Source: Sorangium cellulosum
GTDB taxonomy: Bacteria > Myxococcota_A > Polyangia > Polyangiales > Polyangiaceae
Length of the DNA stretch: 64,000 nucleotides
NCBI RefSeq assembly: GCF_002950945.1
Contig: NZ_CP012673.1
Coordinates: forward strand, 2,790,001 to 2,854,000
Reading direction: 5' to 3'
How positions within the stretch are numbered: the first letter of the stretch is position 1; each line of letters opens with the position of its first letter. This document shows, in pieces, positions 15,459 to 25,476 of the stretch. A model generated the notes under the pieces. The model searched no databases and had not been told where the DNA came from. It worked only from the letters and a program-made list of their open reading frames with translations. Position numbers and translations under genes: made by a program.

Positions 15459-18400
15459 GGCGCGGCGCTCCGCATCAGCTCGGCGGCGGCCTCGCGCACG
15501 CGCGGCTCGGGGTCGCGCGCCGCGAGCTGCCGGAGCACCGGCACCGCCGCGGCGCGGTCCGCCGAGGCGAGGGCGCGCGCCGCCGCCTCGCGGACGAGCG
15601 CGTACGTGTCGGACCGCGCCGCCGCGCCGAGCGTCTCCGCGATCGGGCTCGGCCTGCCGCCCGCGGCAGCGCCGCCCGCAGCGGGGCCGCTCGCACCAGC
15701 GCCGATCGCGCCGAGCCGCCCGAGCGCCTCCGCCGCGCGCACGCGCAGCGGCCAGCTCGACGAGGTCCGGAGCAGCTCCGAGACGGCCGCGATCGTCGGC
15801 CCGTGCCGCACCGCCCCGAGCGCCGACAGCGCCGCGCGCCGCACGCCCTCCTCCGGATCGCCGAGCGCGTCGATCACGGCGGCCTGCGCCTCCGGCTCGG
15901 GCCGGGTCGCGAGCAGCTCCACGGCCCGCGTGCGCACCTCGATCGCCGGGTGCCGCACGAGCGCCACGAACCCGCCCACGACCGCGGCCGCGATCCCCTC
16001 GACCGTGGCCTCCACCTGCTTCTTCAGCTCGGGGCCGAGCTCGGCGCGCCCGTCGGTGAACGGCGCCAACCCGATCGCGACCCCGCCCCCGGCGGCGGCC
16101 TCGCCGCCCTTGCCGCCCTCGCCGGCCTTGCCCGCCTCGGCGCGCGCCTCGCGCGCCCGGCGCGACAGGATCGCCTCGGCGACGACCAGCGCCCGCTCGG
16201 GCGACGTCGCCACCGCCGCGACCGCGGCCTTCTGGAGCGCAGGCCCGAGCGCGACGAGCGCCGCGGCGCCGTCCTCCGGCCCGAAGGGATCCGGATCGAG
16301 CCCCGCGAGCACCTCCCGCACCGTCAGCGCCCCGTCGGGCACCGGCAGCGGCTCCCGCGTGCGCGGGTACACCCGCCGCGTGAACGCGACCGCGGCCGCC
16401 GCCGCCGCCGCCCGCAGCCCCTCGTCCGACGAGAACGCCCCCGCCGCGATCGCCTCGCCGGCTCCTCCCGGGGCGCCCCCCTCGACCGGACCACCCCCGC
16501 TCGTGTTGCCATTCGCGCCGCCGCCGCCGAGCCGCGCGAGCGTCAGCAACGCCGCCCGCCGGAGCTCCGGCTCGCTCGAGTCGGCGAGCGCCACGAACAG
16601 CGCCGGCCCCTCGCCCCCGCCCCCGAGCTCGCCGAGCGCGCGCACCGCGGCCGCGCGCGGGAGCGCGCCGGCCTCCGGCGCCCTCGCGAGCGCCGACAGC
16701 GCCGCCGCGTGCTTCCGGTCGCGCGTCAGCCCGAGCCCGACCGCCGCGATCGCCCGCACCTCCGGCGCCGGCGACCCGAGCAGCCGCGCGAGCAGCGCCT
16801 CCGCCTTCGCCGCCGCGGGCCGCGCCCCGTTGCCGCCGCTGCCTCCGTTGCCCCCGCCCGCCGCGAGCCGCGCGACGCTCCAGGTCGCCGCGACCGCCAC
16901 CGCGTCGTTCGGCAGCACGCTCGTCGACGCGTCCTTCGGCGCCAGCATCTGCTCGTACCGCCCCAGCATCGCCGGATCCCGCAGCGCGCCGCAGGCGATC
17001 ATCGCGCGCGCGCGCAGCCCCTTGTCCGCCTGCCCGATCGCGAAGTTGTACAGCGCCGGCCCCGCGCTCTTGTTCTCCACGTAGGCGAGCACCTCGATCG
17101 CAATTTTCTGCTGCGACTCCTTCTCGTCCGCGAGCGCGTCGAGCAGCGGCTTCACCGCGCGCGCGCCGATCCTCGCGAGCTCCGCGCGCGCCTCCGCGCT
17201 CGCCGCGCGCCCCTCGCCGCGGACCTTCTGCATCAGCGGGAACGTCATCGCCCCGTACAGCTCCACGAGCAGCCGCCGGTACAGCGGCTTCTGCGGGTTG
17301 CCGACCGCGACCGGCAGGAGCTCCCGCTCGAGCACCTCGAGCGAGCCCCGGCCGAGGTTCACCTGCATCGACATCCGCGCCGCGCGGGCGACGAGCTCCT
17401 CGTCGTTCGACGCCCTCACCACGCGCCGGAAGAGCCGGTCGGCCTCGTCGGCCTGCCCCGCGGTGAGCAGGAGCTCGGCCAGGTCGAAGTACACCGGGAA
17501 GAGCCGGTCGTTCTTCGCGAGCGCCTGCCGGTACTCGGCGATCGCGTGCGGGAAGTCCTGCCGCCGCCGGTACATGTCGCCGAGCTTCTGGTGCCCGCTC
17601 GCGTCCTCGGGCGACAGCTCGACCGCCCTCGCGGCGTACCGGATCGCGTCGTCGTCGCGGTAGAGCTCCGCGGCGTACTGCGCCATGCGCTGGTAGAACT
17701 CGCGGGCCCGCTTCGGGTTCACCTCGACCAGCTTGCCCAGGACGTCGATCGCCCCGAGCAGGTTCTGCTGGAGCACGAGCACGCGCTCCAGCGCGAGCAG
17801 CGCGTCCTCGTCGCCCGGCGCCGCCTGGACGAGCCGCCGCAGCGTCGCCTCGGCGTCGGGCAGCCGGTGCAGCTTGCGCTGCACCTCCGCGAGCAGCCGC
17901 CCCGCCTCCAGGTCGGGCGGGCTCGCGCTGAAGCGCGCGCTGAGCGGCGCGACGCGGCCCGGCAGCTCGTGGGTGAGCGCCCAGAGGCTCACGATGTGCG
18001 TGCGCGCCTCGCGCGCGAGCATCTTGTCGTTGCCCGCCGCGGCGAGCAGCTCCTCCCAGAGCTCGCGCGCCTCGGAGTACCGCGACGACGCGTTGCCGAG
18101 CGAGCTCGCGGTGCGCTCCAGCGCGATCGCCAGCGCCTTCTTGTACCGGCTGTTCGCCGGCTCGAGCTGCGCGGCCTCCCGGAGCGCGGCGAGCGCCTCG
18201 GGCACCATGTCGTGGTCGAGGTACACCTCGCCCAGCGTGGCCGCCGCGCGCGCCCGGCTCGGCACGACCTGCTTGATGCGCGCCCAGGTCTCGAGCGCCT
18301 TCTTCTTGTCGCCCGCCTGGAAGTACCGGTCGCCCAGATCGACGAGGTGGCTCGGGTCGCCGCCCGCGGCGCCGGCGAGCCGCTGCAGCACCTTGAGGGC

Positions 18401-19804
18401 CCGGTCCTTCTCCTCGACCCGCTCGTAGAAATCCGCGACCGCAGCGAGCGTCTCGGGCTCGTTCGCGACGCGCCCCTCGAGCTCGGTGAGCAGCGCGAGC
18501 GCCTTGGGCCGGTCGCCGCGCTGGATGAGCGTCTCGCAGAGCTCGAACACGAAGTCCGCGTTGCCCGGGGCCGCCCGGATCAGGAGCTCGTACTCGCGGA
18601 CCGCGGTGTCGAGCTCGCCGGCGGTCTGGAGCAGGTGCACGAGCCGGAGCCGCGTGTCGATGTGCTTGCCGTCGATCGCGAGCGCCTTCCGGTAGATCGC
18701 GATCGCCTTGTCGACGTCGCCGGTCTCCTCGTGCAGGGCGCCCAGGGTCGCGAGCCGCTGGAAGTCCTGCCCCTTCTCGGCCTCGAGGATCGCGATGAGC
18801 TCCGGGAGCTTCCCCTCGGCGCGGAACGCGTCGGTCATGATGAGCAGGATCTCGGACCGCACGCCCGCGGCGCTGCCGGCGACGGCGAGCGCCCGCTTCA
18901 GCACCGCGAGCGCCTCGTCCATCTTCTTCTGCTTGGCGAGCGCCTGCCCGAGGTCGCGCAGCGCCGGCGCGAGCGCGCGGTTGTCGCCCGCCGCGGATTT
19001 CACGAGCTCGCGGAACTCGGCCTCGGCGCGCGCGTGGTGCCCGCGGGCGGCGAGCTCGCGCCCGAGCTCCGCCTTGACGAAGAGCGAGCCCTGCGCGTTC
19101 TTGACGAGCGCGTCGTGCTGCGCCTTGGCCCCGGCGAAGTCGGAGAGGTCGAGGCAGAGCGCGAGCAGCGTGCGCCGGGTCTGCTCGATGTCCGCGGAGA
19201 CCTTGAGCAGCGGCAGCGCCTTCTCGTAATGCCCGCGCGCCCGCGCCTTGTCCCCGCGGTCCGCCTCGAGCTGCGCGAGCGCGAGGATCGCCGACGGATC
19301 CTGCGGCCGGTCCGCGATGGCGGCCTCGTACGTCTTGATGGCGTCGTCGTAGCGCCCGTCCTGCTTGTAGACGCCGGCGAGCACGACCTTGGAGGCCCAG
19401 GCGCCTTCGCCGGGCTGGGCGGCGCGGCGCTCGAACTCCTCGACGAGCTTCTTCAGGTTGCCGTCGCGCTCGCGGTAGAGCTGGGCGAGGCGCTGGAGCG
19501 GGAAGGGCGCGCTCGGCTGGCTCAGGACGATGGCGGTGTACCGCGCGATCAGCGCGTCGCTCGACGGCCCGCCCCGCTTCGTGTCGCCGGCCTCGGCCGC
19601 CTCGGGCTTCGGCTGCGGCCGCGCTGCTGGCTGCGGCCGCGCCGCGGGTCCGGCCTTGCCGCCGCCGGGCTTCGGGGCCTTCGGCTTGGGCCGCTTGCCG
19701 CGGCCGGCGGGATCGAAGTCCGCAGCCGCGGCGCGCGGCGCTGCGAACGTCGCGGCCGCAGGGATCAGGACAGCGAGGCAGCCGGCGAGGACGTGGGGGC
19801 GCAC
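15455..19804 (-). CDS. Giant exported TPR/HEAT-repeat protein
   Basis: About 1449 residues from GTG at 19804, chosen because it begins a good signal peptide (RPHVLAGCLAVLIPAAATFA); an open frame reaches 19978 but that extension is Arg/Pro-rich noise. TATACC, 11 bp upstream of the GTG, could be a -10 box, so the mRNA may be nearly leaderless. After a Lys/Pro-rich linker, residues about 70-880 are tandem TPRs (GRYDDAIKTYEAAIADRPQD, GDVDKAIAIYRKALAIDGKH, QDFPHAIAEYRQALAKNDRL). From about residue 900 on there are HEAT/armadillo-type repeats (EPELRRAALLTLARLGG, EEGVRRAALSALGAVRHG, EPRVREAAAELMRS). The combination suggests a periplasmic scaffold for a multiprotein assembly; no enzyme motif is visible. 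It is translationally linked to the downstream lipoprotein and tsaD. Confidence 0.88.
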   Translation of the reverse strand: MRPHVLAGCLAVLIPAAATFAAPRAAAADFDPAGRGKRPKPKAPKPGGGKAGPAARPQPAARPQPKPEAAEAGDTKRGGPSSDALIARYTAIVLSQPSAPFPLQRLAQLYRERDGNLKKLVEEFERRAAQPGEGAWASKVVLAGVYKQDGRYDDAIKTYEAAIADRPQDPSAILALAQLEADRGDKARARGHYEKALPLLKVSADIEQTRRTLLALCLDLSDFAGAKAQHDALVKNAQGSLFVKAELGRELAARGHHARAEAEFRELVKSAAGDNRALAPALRDLGQALAKQKKMDEALAVLKRALAVAGSAAGVRSEILLIMTDAFRAEGKLPELIAILEAEKGQDFQRLATLGALHEETGDVDKAIAIYRKALAIDGKHIDTRLRLVHLLQTAGELDTAVREYELLIRAAPGNADFVFELCETLIQRGDRPKALALLTELEGRVANEPETLAAVADFYERVEEKDRALKVLQRLAGAAGGDPSHLVDLGDRYFQAGDKKKALETWARIKQVVPSRARAAATLGEVYLDHDMVPEALAALREAAQLEPANSRYKKALAIALERTASSLGNASSRYSEARELWEELLAAAGNDKMLAREARTHIVSLWALTHELPGRVAPLSARFSASPPDLEAGRLLAEVQRKLHRLPDAEATLRRLVQAAPGDEDALLALERVLVLQQNLLGAIDVLGKLVEVNPKRAREFYQRMAQYAAELYRDDDAIRYAARAVELSPEDASGHQKLGDMYRRRQDFPHAIAEYRQALAKNDRLFPVYFDLAELLLTAGQADEADRLFRRVVRASNDEELVARAARMSMQVNLGRGSLEVLERELLPVAVGNPQKPLYRRLLVELYGAMTFPLMQKVRGEGRAASAEARAELARIGARAVKPLLDALADEKESQQKIAIEVLAYVENKSAGPALYNFAIGQADKGLRARAMIACGALRDPAMLGRYEQMLAPKDASTSVLPNDAVAVAATWSVARLAAGGGNGGSGGNGARPAAAKAEALLARLLGSPAPEVRAIAAVGLGLTRDRKHAAALSALARAPEAGALPRAAAVRALGELGGGGEGPALFVALADSSEPELRRAALLTLARLGGGGANGNTSGGGPVEGGAPGGAGEAIAAGAFSSDEGLRAAAAAAAVAFTRRVYPRTREPLPVPDGALTVREVLAGLDPDPFGPEDGAAALVALGPALQKAAVAAVATSPERALVVAEAILSRRAREARAEAGKAGEGGKGGEAAAGGGVAIGLAPFTDGRAELGPELKKQVEATVEGIAAAVVGGFVALVRHPAIEVRTRAVELLATRPEPEAQAAVIDALGDPEEGVRRAALSALGAVRHGPTIAAVSELLRTSSSWPLRVRAAEALGRLGAIGAGASGPAAGGAAAGGRPSPIAETLGAAARSDTYALVREAAARALASADRAAAVPVLRQLAARDPEPRVREAAAELMRSAAP

Positions 19805-20019
19805 CGGGGTAGGGTATATCGGTCGCGCGCGGCGGGCCACGCGGGGGCGGCGGCGGGATGTGCGCGGCGCGCGGGTGGAACGAGGGGAGGGGAGCGCTTC
19901 CGGCGGGCGGCCGAGGCGGCGGGCGGGCGAGCCCCGCACTTCGCGCGAAGGGGAGGGCGAGGGGCGGTTGACGGGCATGCTGCGGTCCGGGACAGTCCCT
20001 TGCGCGCCGCGAGCCCCTC

Positions 20020-20927
20020 ATGACCTTCGTCCCCGCCCTCGGTCAGTCCGACTTTCGCGAGCTCCGCCAGGCTGGCGCTGGTTACGTGGACAAGAGCGCC
20101 TTTGTCAGCCGCGTCCTCGCCGACCCCGCGCAGGTCCTGCTTTTTCCCAGGCCACGCCGATTCGGCAAGACCCTGAACCTCTCCGCCCTCGCTTATTTCC
20201 TCGGGCGGCGCGACGAGGACCTCTCCCACCTGTTCCAGGACCTCGCCGTCTGGAACGACCCGTCAGCCCGGGCTCATTTTCAGGAGCACCCGGTCCTCTT
20301 TCTCACGTTCAAGGACATCAAGACCCTCTCCTACGAGGCCACGCTGGATGCGATCCGCACGGAGGTGCGGCGTCTCTACAGCCAGCATCGTGCTCTGTTG
20401 CAGGCCGGTGTGCTCAAGCCGGACGAGAGGCGGCACTACGAGCACATGCTGAATGGCGCGATCTCCGAGGAAGACTGCCGCCGCTCGCTCAAAGAGCTCT
20501 CGAACTACCTCGCGCGCCATCACGGCCGCAAGGTGGCCATCCTGATCGACGAGTACGACACGCCCATCCAGTCCGGCTACCTGAACGGCTTCTTCGATGA
20601 AGTGACGGTGTTCTTCCTCAACTTCTTCTCCGCCGCCCTGAAGGACAACCCCTCCCTCTTCAAGGGCGTGCTCACGGGCGTGCTGCGTGTCTCCCGGGAG
20701 AACCTCTTCTCCGGCCTGAACAACATCATCGTCCACTCGCTCCTGAGCGATGGTCCCTACGCGACCTCCTTCGGCTTCACCGAGCCCGAGGTCGCCGGCA
20801 TCCTCGAGCTGGTGCGCGCCGGCGTCGCCGCCGCAGAGCGGCGCCCGTGCATGAGCTCGTCGCCGTATTCGACGGGAAACGTGCCTGGGTGCGGCCAGCC
20901 GATGAGGCGCTCGCCAGCGCCACGTAA
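20020..20927 (+). pseudogene. Truncated AAA-ATPase-like/DUF1703 (PD-(D/E)XK) gene
   Basis: From ATG 20020 the frame encodes the usual N-terminal ATPase: GQSDFRELRQAGAGYVDKS, FPRPRRFGKTLNLSALAYFL (Walker A-like) and VAILIDEYDTPIQ (Walker B). It remains colinear with the family up to SFGFTEPEVAGILELVRAG. The family then normally continues with a WYNGY segment and a C-terminal nuclease domain, for about 500 residues in total. Here the frame becomes non-homologous after about residue 270. In another frame, 20841-20927 encodes PVHELVAVFDGKRAWVRPAD and a stop, which looks like the normal C-terminal end of the family. So an internal deletion with frame change has removed the nuclease. These proteins are often found in expanded, possibly mobile families; this copy is probably dead. 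Confidence 0.8.
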
Positions 20928-21218
20928 CAGGAAGGAAGATCGCCAGAGGGAATGACAGCGTTCCAGGCGGTCACGCCGGGAACACCGAGCGGACCCGACC
21001 GTGTGTCAAACCTCCTCGCGGCACCACACCATCGCCGACACGCCACAATCTCCGACACGCCGCTCCCGGAAAGTTGCTCTGCTTACAGCGGTGGAACACA
21101 GCAACATTTGATGTCTGGAAGTGTCCCGGTTCTGGATATCCTTGCCGCCGCGATGGCTTGTTCGACGCACCGCAGTGGCGCGCGCTGCGGTTCCTGAGCC
21201 GCCGGAGGGTGACCGCTG

Positions 21219-24200
21219 ATGCACGCTGGCGACCTTGTGGGTGACCGCTTCGAGATCGAAGGTCACGCGAGCGCCGGCGGCATGGCGCAGATCTTCCGCG
21301 CCCGCGACCGGCTCACGGGCGAGCCCGTCGCGCTGAAGGTCCTCCAGCGCCGCGGCCCGCAGGAGATGCACCGCTTCGTGCGGGAGGCGCACGCGCTCGC
21401 CGCGCTCAGGCACCCCGGCATCGTCGGGTACATCGCCCACGGCACGACCCGGGACGGCGATCTCTACCTCGCCATGCCGTGGCTCGCCGGCGAGACCCTC
21501 GCCGAGCGCGTCGCCCGCGAGCCGCTCACCGTGAGCGAGAGCCTGGCGCTCGGCGCGCGCGTCGCGTCCACGCTCGGCGCCGTCCACCGGCTCGGCATGG
21601 TCCACCGCGACCTCAAGCCGAGCAACCTCCTCCTCGTCGGCGGCTCGGTCGAGGACGTCACCCTCCTCGACTTCGGCGTCGCGCGCGTCGCGGGCGCCGG
21701 CCAGGAGCTCACCGTGCCCGGCGTCATGCTCGGCACCCCCGGCTACATGGCCCCGGAGCAGGCGCGCGGCGAGCTCGACATCGACGCCCGCGCCGACGTC
21801 TTCGCCCTCGGCTGCGTCCTCTACCGCTGCCTCACCGGCCGGCCCCCGTTCGTCGGCAACGACGGCCTCTCCGTGCTCGTGAAGGTCCTCCTCGAGGATC
21901 CGCCGCGGCTCCGGGAGCTCCGCGGCGAGATCCCCGCCGCGGTCGACGACCTCGTCACCCGCATGCTCGCCAAGGCCCCGCGCGATCGCCCCCGCGACGG
22001 CGCCGCCGTGGCCGCCGAGCTCGCGGCCCTCGGCGACCTCGCGCCCGGCTCGCGGCGCGGCGTCGCCTTGCCCTTCGGCGCCGCCCCGCCCCCCGAGCTC
22101 ACGACCGGCGAGCGCCGGATGATCTGCCTGCTCCTCGCCCGCGACGGCGCGCTCGACAGCGACGCCACCCGGTCCGAGGGCGAGGACGCCCTGCGGGTGC
22201 GCGCGCTCAGCGCCCTCGCCGAGCGGCACCACGGCCGCCTCGAGATCATCGAGTCGCGCTCCCCCGTCGTCGTGCTCTCCGGCGCCGTCGCCCCGACCGA
22301 TCTCGCCGCCCGCGGCGCGCGGTGCGCGCTGGCCATGCAGGTCCTGCTCGGCGGCGCGCCCGTCGCGCTGGTCGTCGGCCGCGCCGAGATCGCCGCCCGA
22401 TCGCCGATCGGCAAGCTCATCGACCAGGCCACCGCGCTGCTCGCCGGCGACGCGGCGCGCCCCGGCGTCGTCCGCATCGACGAGGTCACCGCCGGCCTGC
22501 TCGGCGCCCGGTTCGAGCTCGGCGAGGACGCCGCCGGCCACCTCCTGCGGGGCGAGCGCGACGACCTCGAGGCCGTCCCGCGCCTGCTCGGCAGGCCGAC
22601 GCCTTGCGTGGGGCGCGACCGCGAGCTGTCGCTCCTGGAAGCGACCTTCAGCCAGTGCGTCGAGGAGCAGACCCCCTCCGCGGTGCTCGTCACCGCACCC
22701 GCGGGCGCGGGCAAATCGCGCCTGCGCGTCGAGCTGCTCCGCCGCCTCCGCGCGCGCGGCGAGCCCATGGCGGTCTGGATCGCCCGCGGCGATCCGATGA
22801 GCGCCGGCGCCGCCTTCAGCCTGCTCGCGCAGGCCCTCCGGCGCGCGCTCGGCGTCGCCGAGGGGGAGCCGGCCGCGGCGGTGCAGCGCAAGATCCGCGA
22901 GCGGCTCGGGCGGCACGGGGACGACAGCGCGCGCCTCGCGCCCTTCCTCGGCGAGCTCGTCGGCGCGCCCTTCCCGGACACCGACGGCGACGAGGCGCTG
23001 CGGGCGGCGCGCCGGAACTCCCTGCTCATGGGCGACCAGCTGCACCTCGTCTGGGAGGAGTTCCTGCGGGCCGAGTGCGCCGCGCAGCCGGTGCTGCTCG
23101 TCCTCGAGGACCTGCACTGGGGCGACCTGCCCACGGTCGCCATGATCAACAGCGCGCTCCGCAACCTCCGCGACGCCCCGTTCATGGTGCTGGCGCTCGG
23201 CCGCCCCGAGGTGCGCGAGATGTTCCCGCGGCTGTGGGCGGGGCGCGGCGTGCAGGAGGTCGAGCTCGCCGGGCTCTCGCGCCGCGCCAGCGAGCGCCTC
23301 GTGCGCCAGGCGCTCGGCAACGCCGTCCCCGACGCGGTCGTCGCCACCCTCGTCGAGCGCGCCGATGGCAACGCATTTTTCCTGGAGGAGCAGATCCGGG
23401 CCGCGGCGGAGGGGCGCGGGGCCGTGTTGCCGGAGACGGTGCTGGCGATGGTGCAGGCGCGGCTCGAGGCGCTCGACCCCGAGGCGCGGCGGGTGCTCAG
23501 GGCGGCGAGCGTCTTCGGCCAGAGCTTCCGGCTGGGCGGCGTCGCCGCGCTGCTCGGCGGCGCCGACGCCGAGGTGGCGTGCCGGCTCGCGGAGCTCGTC
23601 GAGCGCGAGGTGGTCCTCCCGAGGCGGCAACCCGGTCGGGGCGCCGCGCGCGAGGCCGGCTGCAGCGGCGCCGGGGCGGCCGGCGAGCCCGCGGGGGGCG
23701 CGCCGCCGGTTCGCGGGGGCGGCGCGGGCGGCGCGGGCGGCACGGCGATCGAGCAGGACCCCCCGACCGACGCCGGCGCGGCCGAGTTCAGCTTCCGGCA
23801 CGCGCTCGTGCGGGAGGCGGCCTACGGCGCGCTGACGGACTACGACCGGCAGCTCGGTCACCGACTCGCGGGCGAGTGGCTGGAGCAGGCGGGGAAGGGC
23901 GACGCGGCGGAGCTCGCGGAGCATTTCGAGCGGGGCGCCGAGCCGGGGCGGGCGGCGGCGTGGTACCGGCGCGCCGCGGAGCAGGCCCTCCGCGGCAACG
24001 ACCTGCACGCGGCCCTCCGCCATGCCGAGCGGGGCCTCGCGTGCGGCGCGGCCGGCGCCGAGGCGGGCGGGCTCGCCGAGGCGGGCGGGCTGCTCCTGGT
24101 CGAGGCGGAGGCCCGGCTCTGGCGCGGCGATTTCGCCCTGGCCGAGGGGCGCGCGCTCGAGGCGGCCGCGCTCTTCGAGCCCGGCTCGCCGTCCTGGTAC

Positions 24201-25253
24201 GCCGCCGTCACCCACGTGGTCATGGCGGCCGGCAAGCTGGGCGCCCTCGACCGCGTGGAGTCCTGGGTGGCCGCGGCGCGCGGCGCGCCGCCGGCCGAGG
24301 GCGCGCTGCCCGGGCGGGACGTCTGCCTCGTCGAGGGCGCGCTGTGGCTCGTCTTCGGCGGCCGTTACGCCGCCGCGGACGGGCTCATCGAGGCGCTCGA
24401 GCGCAGCGCGCAGGAGGGCCGGCCCCTCGACGCCGCGGTGCTCGCGCGGCTCTACGAGGCGCGCGCCATCCGCGCGATGGCCTCCGGCGGACCCGGCGCG
24501 TCGATCGAGGGCATCGAGGCGGCGCTCGCGGTCTTCGAGCGGAGCGGCGATCGCCGCAACGCCTGCTCGCTGCGCGTGAACCTGGGCGCGATCACCGTGG
24601 AGCTCGGCGACTACGAGGGCGCCGACGCCGCGCTGCGCGCCGCGCTCCGCGCGGCCGAGCAGATGGAGCTCACGGATCTGGCCGCGTGCGCCCGCAGCAA
24701 CCTCGGCCACGTCCTCATCGCCCGCGGCGACCTCGACGAGGCCCGGCGGCTCGAAGAGGAGGCGATCGCGACGTTCCAGCGGCTGGGCGACCCGAGGACG
24801 GAGGGCATCGCCCGCGCCTACCTGGCGAAGGCCGCGCTGCTCGGCGGCGACCTCGACGCCGCCGAGGCCGAGGCCGACGCCGCCGCGGCGCTCCTTTCGG
24901 GGGCGCCGCCGCTGCGCGCCGCGGTCTGGGCCCTGTCCGCGCGCGTGCTGCTCCGGAGGGGCCGCGTCGGCGAGGCGCTCTCGCGCTCGGGCGAGGCGCT
25001 CTCGCTCCTTTCGTCGCTCGGCGCCGTCGAGGAGGGCGAGTCGCTGATCCGGCTCGTCCGCGCCGAGGCCCTCCTCGCGAGCGGCAGGCAGGCCGACGCG
25101 CTCGCCGCGCTCGCGAGCGCGCGCGACAGCGTGCTCTCCCGCGCCCGGCAGATCTCGAATCCTCATTACCGGAATCGGTTCCTTGCCGCGCTCGACAACG
25201 CCGATACACTCGCGCTGGCGACACGCTGGCTCGGAGATTGCCACTCCGTGTAA
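21219..25253 (+). CDS. Ser/Thr protein kinase with cyclase-like, AAA ATPase and TPR domains
   Basis: 1344 residues. Residues about 10-275 are a Hanks-type kinase: VALKVL with Lys40, HRDLKPSN (Asp131), DFGVAR (Asp151), GTPGYMAPEQ. The Gly-rich loop (ASAGGMAQIF) lacks the first two canonical glycines. Residues about 300-460 resemble a degenerate class III nucleotide-cyclase domain as found in other kinase-ATPase fusions. Residues about 470-770 are a STAND/AAA_16-type ATPase: TAPAGAGKSR (Lys499) and VLLVLEDLHWGD (around 625-636), with NAFFLEEQIRAA further on. The C-terminal 500 residues are TPRs (GDYEGADAALRAALRAAEQM, GDLDEARRLEEEAIATFQRL). Such cytoplasmic proteins are typical of myxobacteria and act as signalling hubs. 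It stands alone; the 291-bp upstream gap (20928-21218) has no clear promoter. Confidence 0.95.
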   Translation: MHAGDLVGDRFEIEGHASAGGMAQIFRARDRLTGEPVALKVLQRRGPQEMHRFVREAHALAALRHPGIVGYIAHGTTRDGDLYLAMPWLAGETLAERVAREPLTVSESLALGARVASTLGAVHRLGMVHRDLKPSNLLLVGGSVEDVTLLDFGVARVAGAGQELTVPGVMLGTPGYMAPEQARGELDIDARADVFALGCVLYRCLTGRPPFVGNDGLSVLVKVLLEDPPRLRELRGEIPAAVDDLVTRMLAKAPRDRPRDGAAVAAELAALGDLAPGSRRGVALPFGAAPPPELTTGERRMICLLLARDGALDSDATRSEGEDALRVRALSALAERHHGRLEIIESRSPVVVLSGAVAPTDLAARGARCALAMQVLLGGAPVALVVGRAEIAARSPIGKLIDQATALLAGDAARPGVVRIDEVTAGLLGARFELGEDAAGHLLRGERDDLEAVPRLLGRPTPCVGRDRELSLLEATFSQCVEEQTPSAVLVTAPAGAGKSRLRVELLRRLRARGEPMAVWIARGDPMSAGAAFSLLAQALRRALGVAEGEPAAAVQRKIRERLGRHGDDSARLAPFLGELVGAPFPDTDGDEALRAARRNSLLMGDQLHLVWEEFLRAECAAQPVLLVLEDLHWGDLPTVAMINSALRNLRDAPFMVLALGRPEVREMFPRLWAGRGVQEVELAGLSRRASERLVRQALGNAVPDAVVATLVERADGNAFFLEEQIRAAAEGRGAVLPETVLAMVQARLEALDPEARRVLRAASVFGQSFRLGGVAALLGGADAEVACRLAELVEREVVLPRRQPGRGAAREAGCSGAGAAGEPAGGAPPVRGGGAGGAGGTAIEQDPPTDAGAAEFSFRHALVREAAYGALTDYDRQLGHRLAGEWLEQAGKGDAAELAEHFERGAEPGRAAAWYRRAAEQALRGNDLHAALRHAERGLACGAAGAEAGGLAEAGGLLLVEAEARLWRGDFALAEGRALEAAALFEPGSPSWYAAVTHVVMAAGKLGALDRVESWVAAARGAPPAEGALPGRDVCLVEGALWLVFGGRYAAADGLIEALERSAQEGRPLDAAVLARLYEARAIRAMASGGPGASIEGIEAALAVFERSGDRRNACSLRVNLGAITVELGDYEGADAALRAALRAAEQMELTDLAACARSNLGHVLIARGDLDEARRLEEEAIATFQRLGDPRTEGIARAYLAKAALLGGDLDAAEAEADAAAALLSGAPPLRAAVWALSARVLLRRGRVGEALSRSGEALSLLSSLGAVEEGESLIRLVRAEALLASGRQADALAALASARDSVLSRARQISNPHYRNRFLAALDNADTLALATRWLGDCHSV

Positions 25254-25476
25254 CGCCACGTTGCAATCCGCCGTACGTAGGATTCCCTGCTTGCGCCTCT
25301 CCCCCGGGCCGCACGGCACCCACGCGCGCGCCTGAACGGCCGCTTTTGCGCCGATTTCGCGAGGTGGCCAGTGGCGCACCTCCACTGCGATGTGCCGGAA
25401 AAACACTGGTGCTCATCCGGAAAACATGTTGAGGAAATTCCTGAGCGGTGCTTTGCTTGGAGTCGAGGGGGCTATC

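Noticed and set aside
15803..20023. A 1406-codon plus-strand frame opposite the TPR/HEAT gene
   Set aside because: Arg/Pro/His-rich noise created by high GC; the opposite strand encodes a signal peptide and regular TPR/HEAT repeats.
21006..25406. A 1466-codon minus-strand frame opposite the kinase gene
   Set aside because: No domain, low-complexity composition; the plus strand encodes an unambiguous kinase-ATPase-TPR protein.
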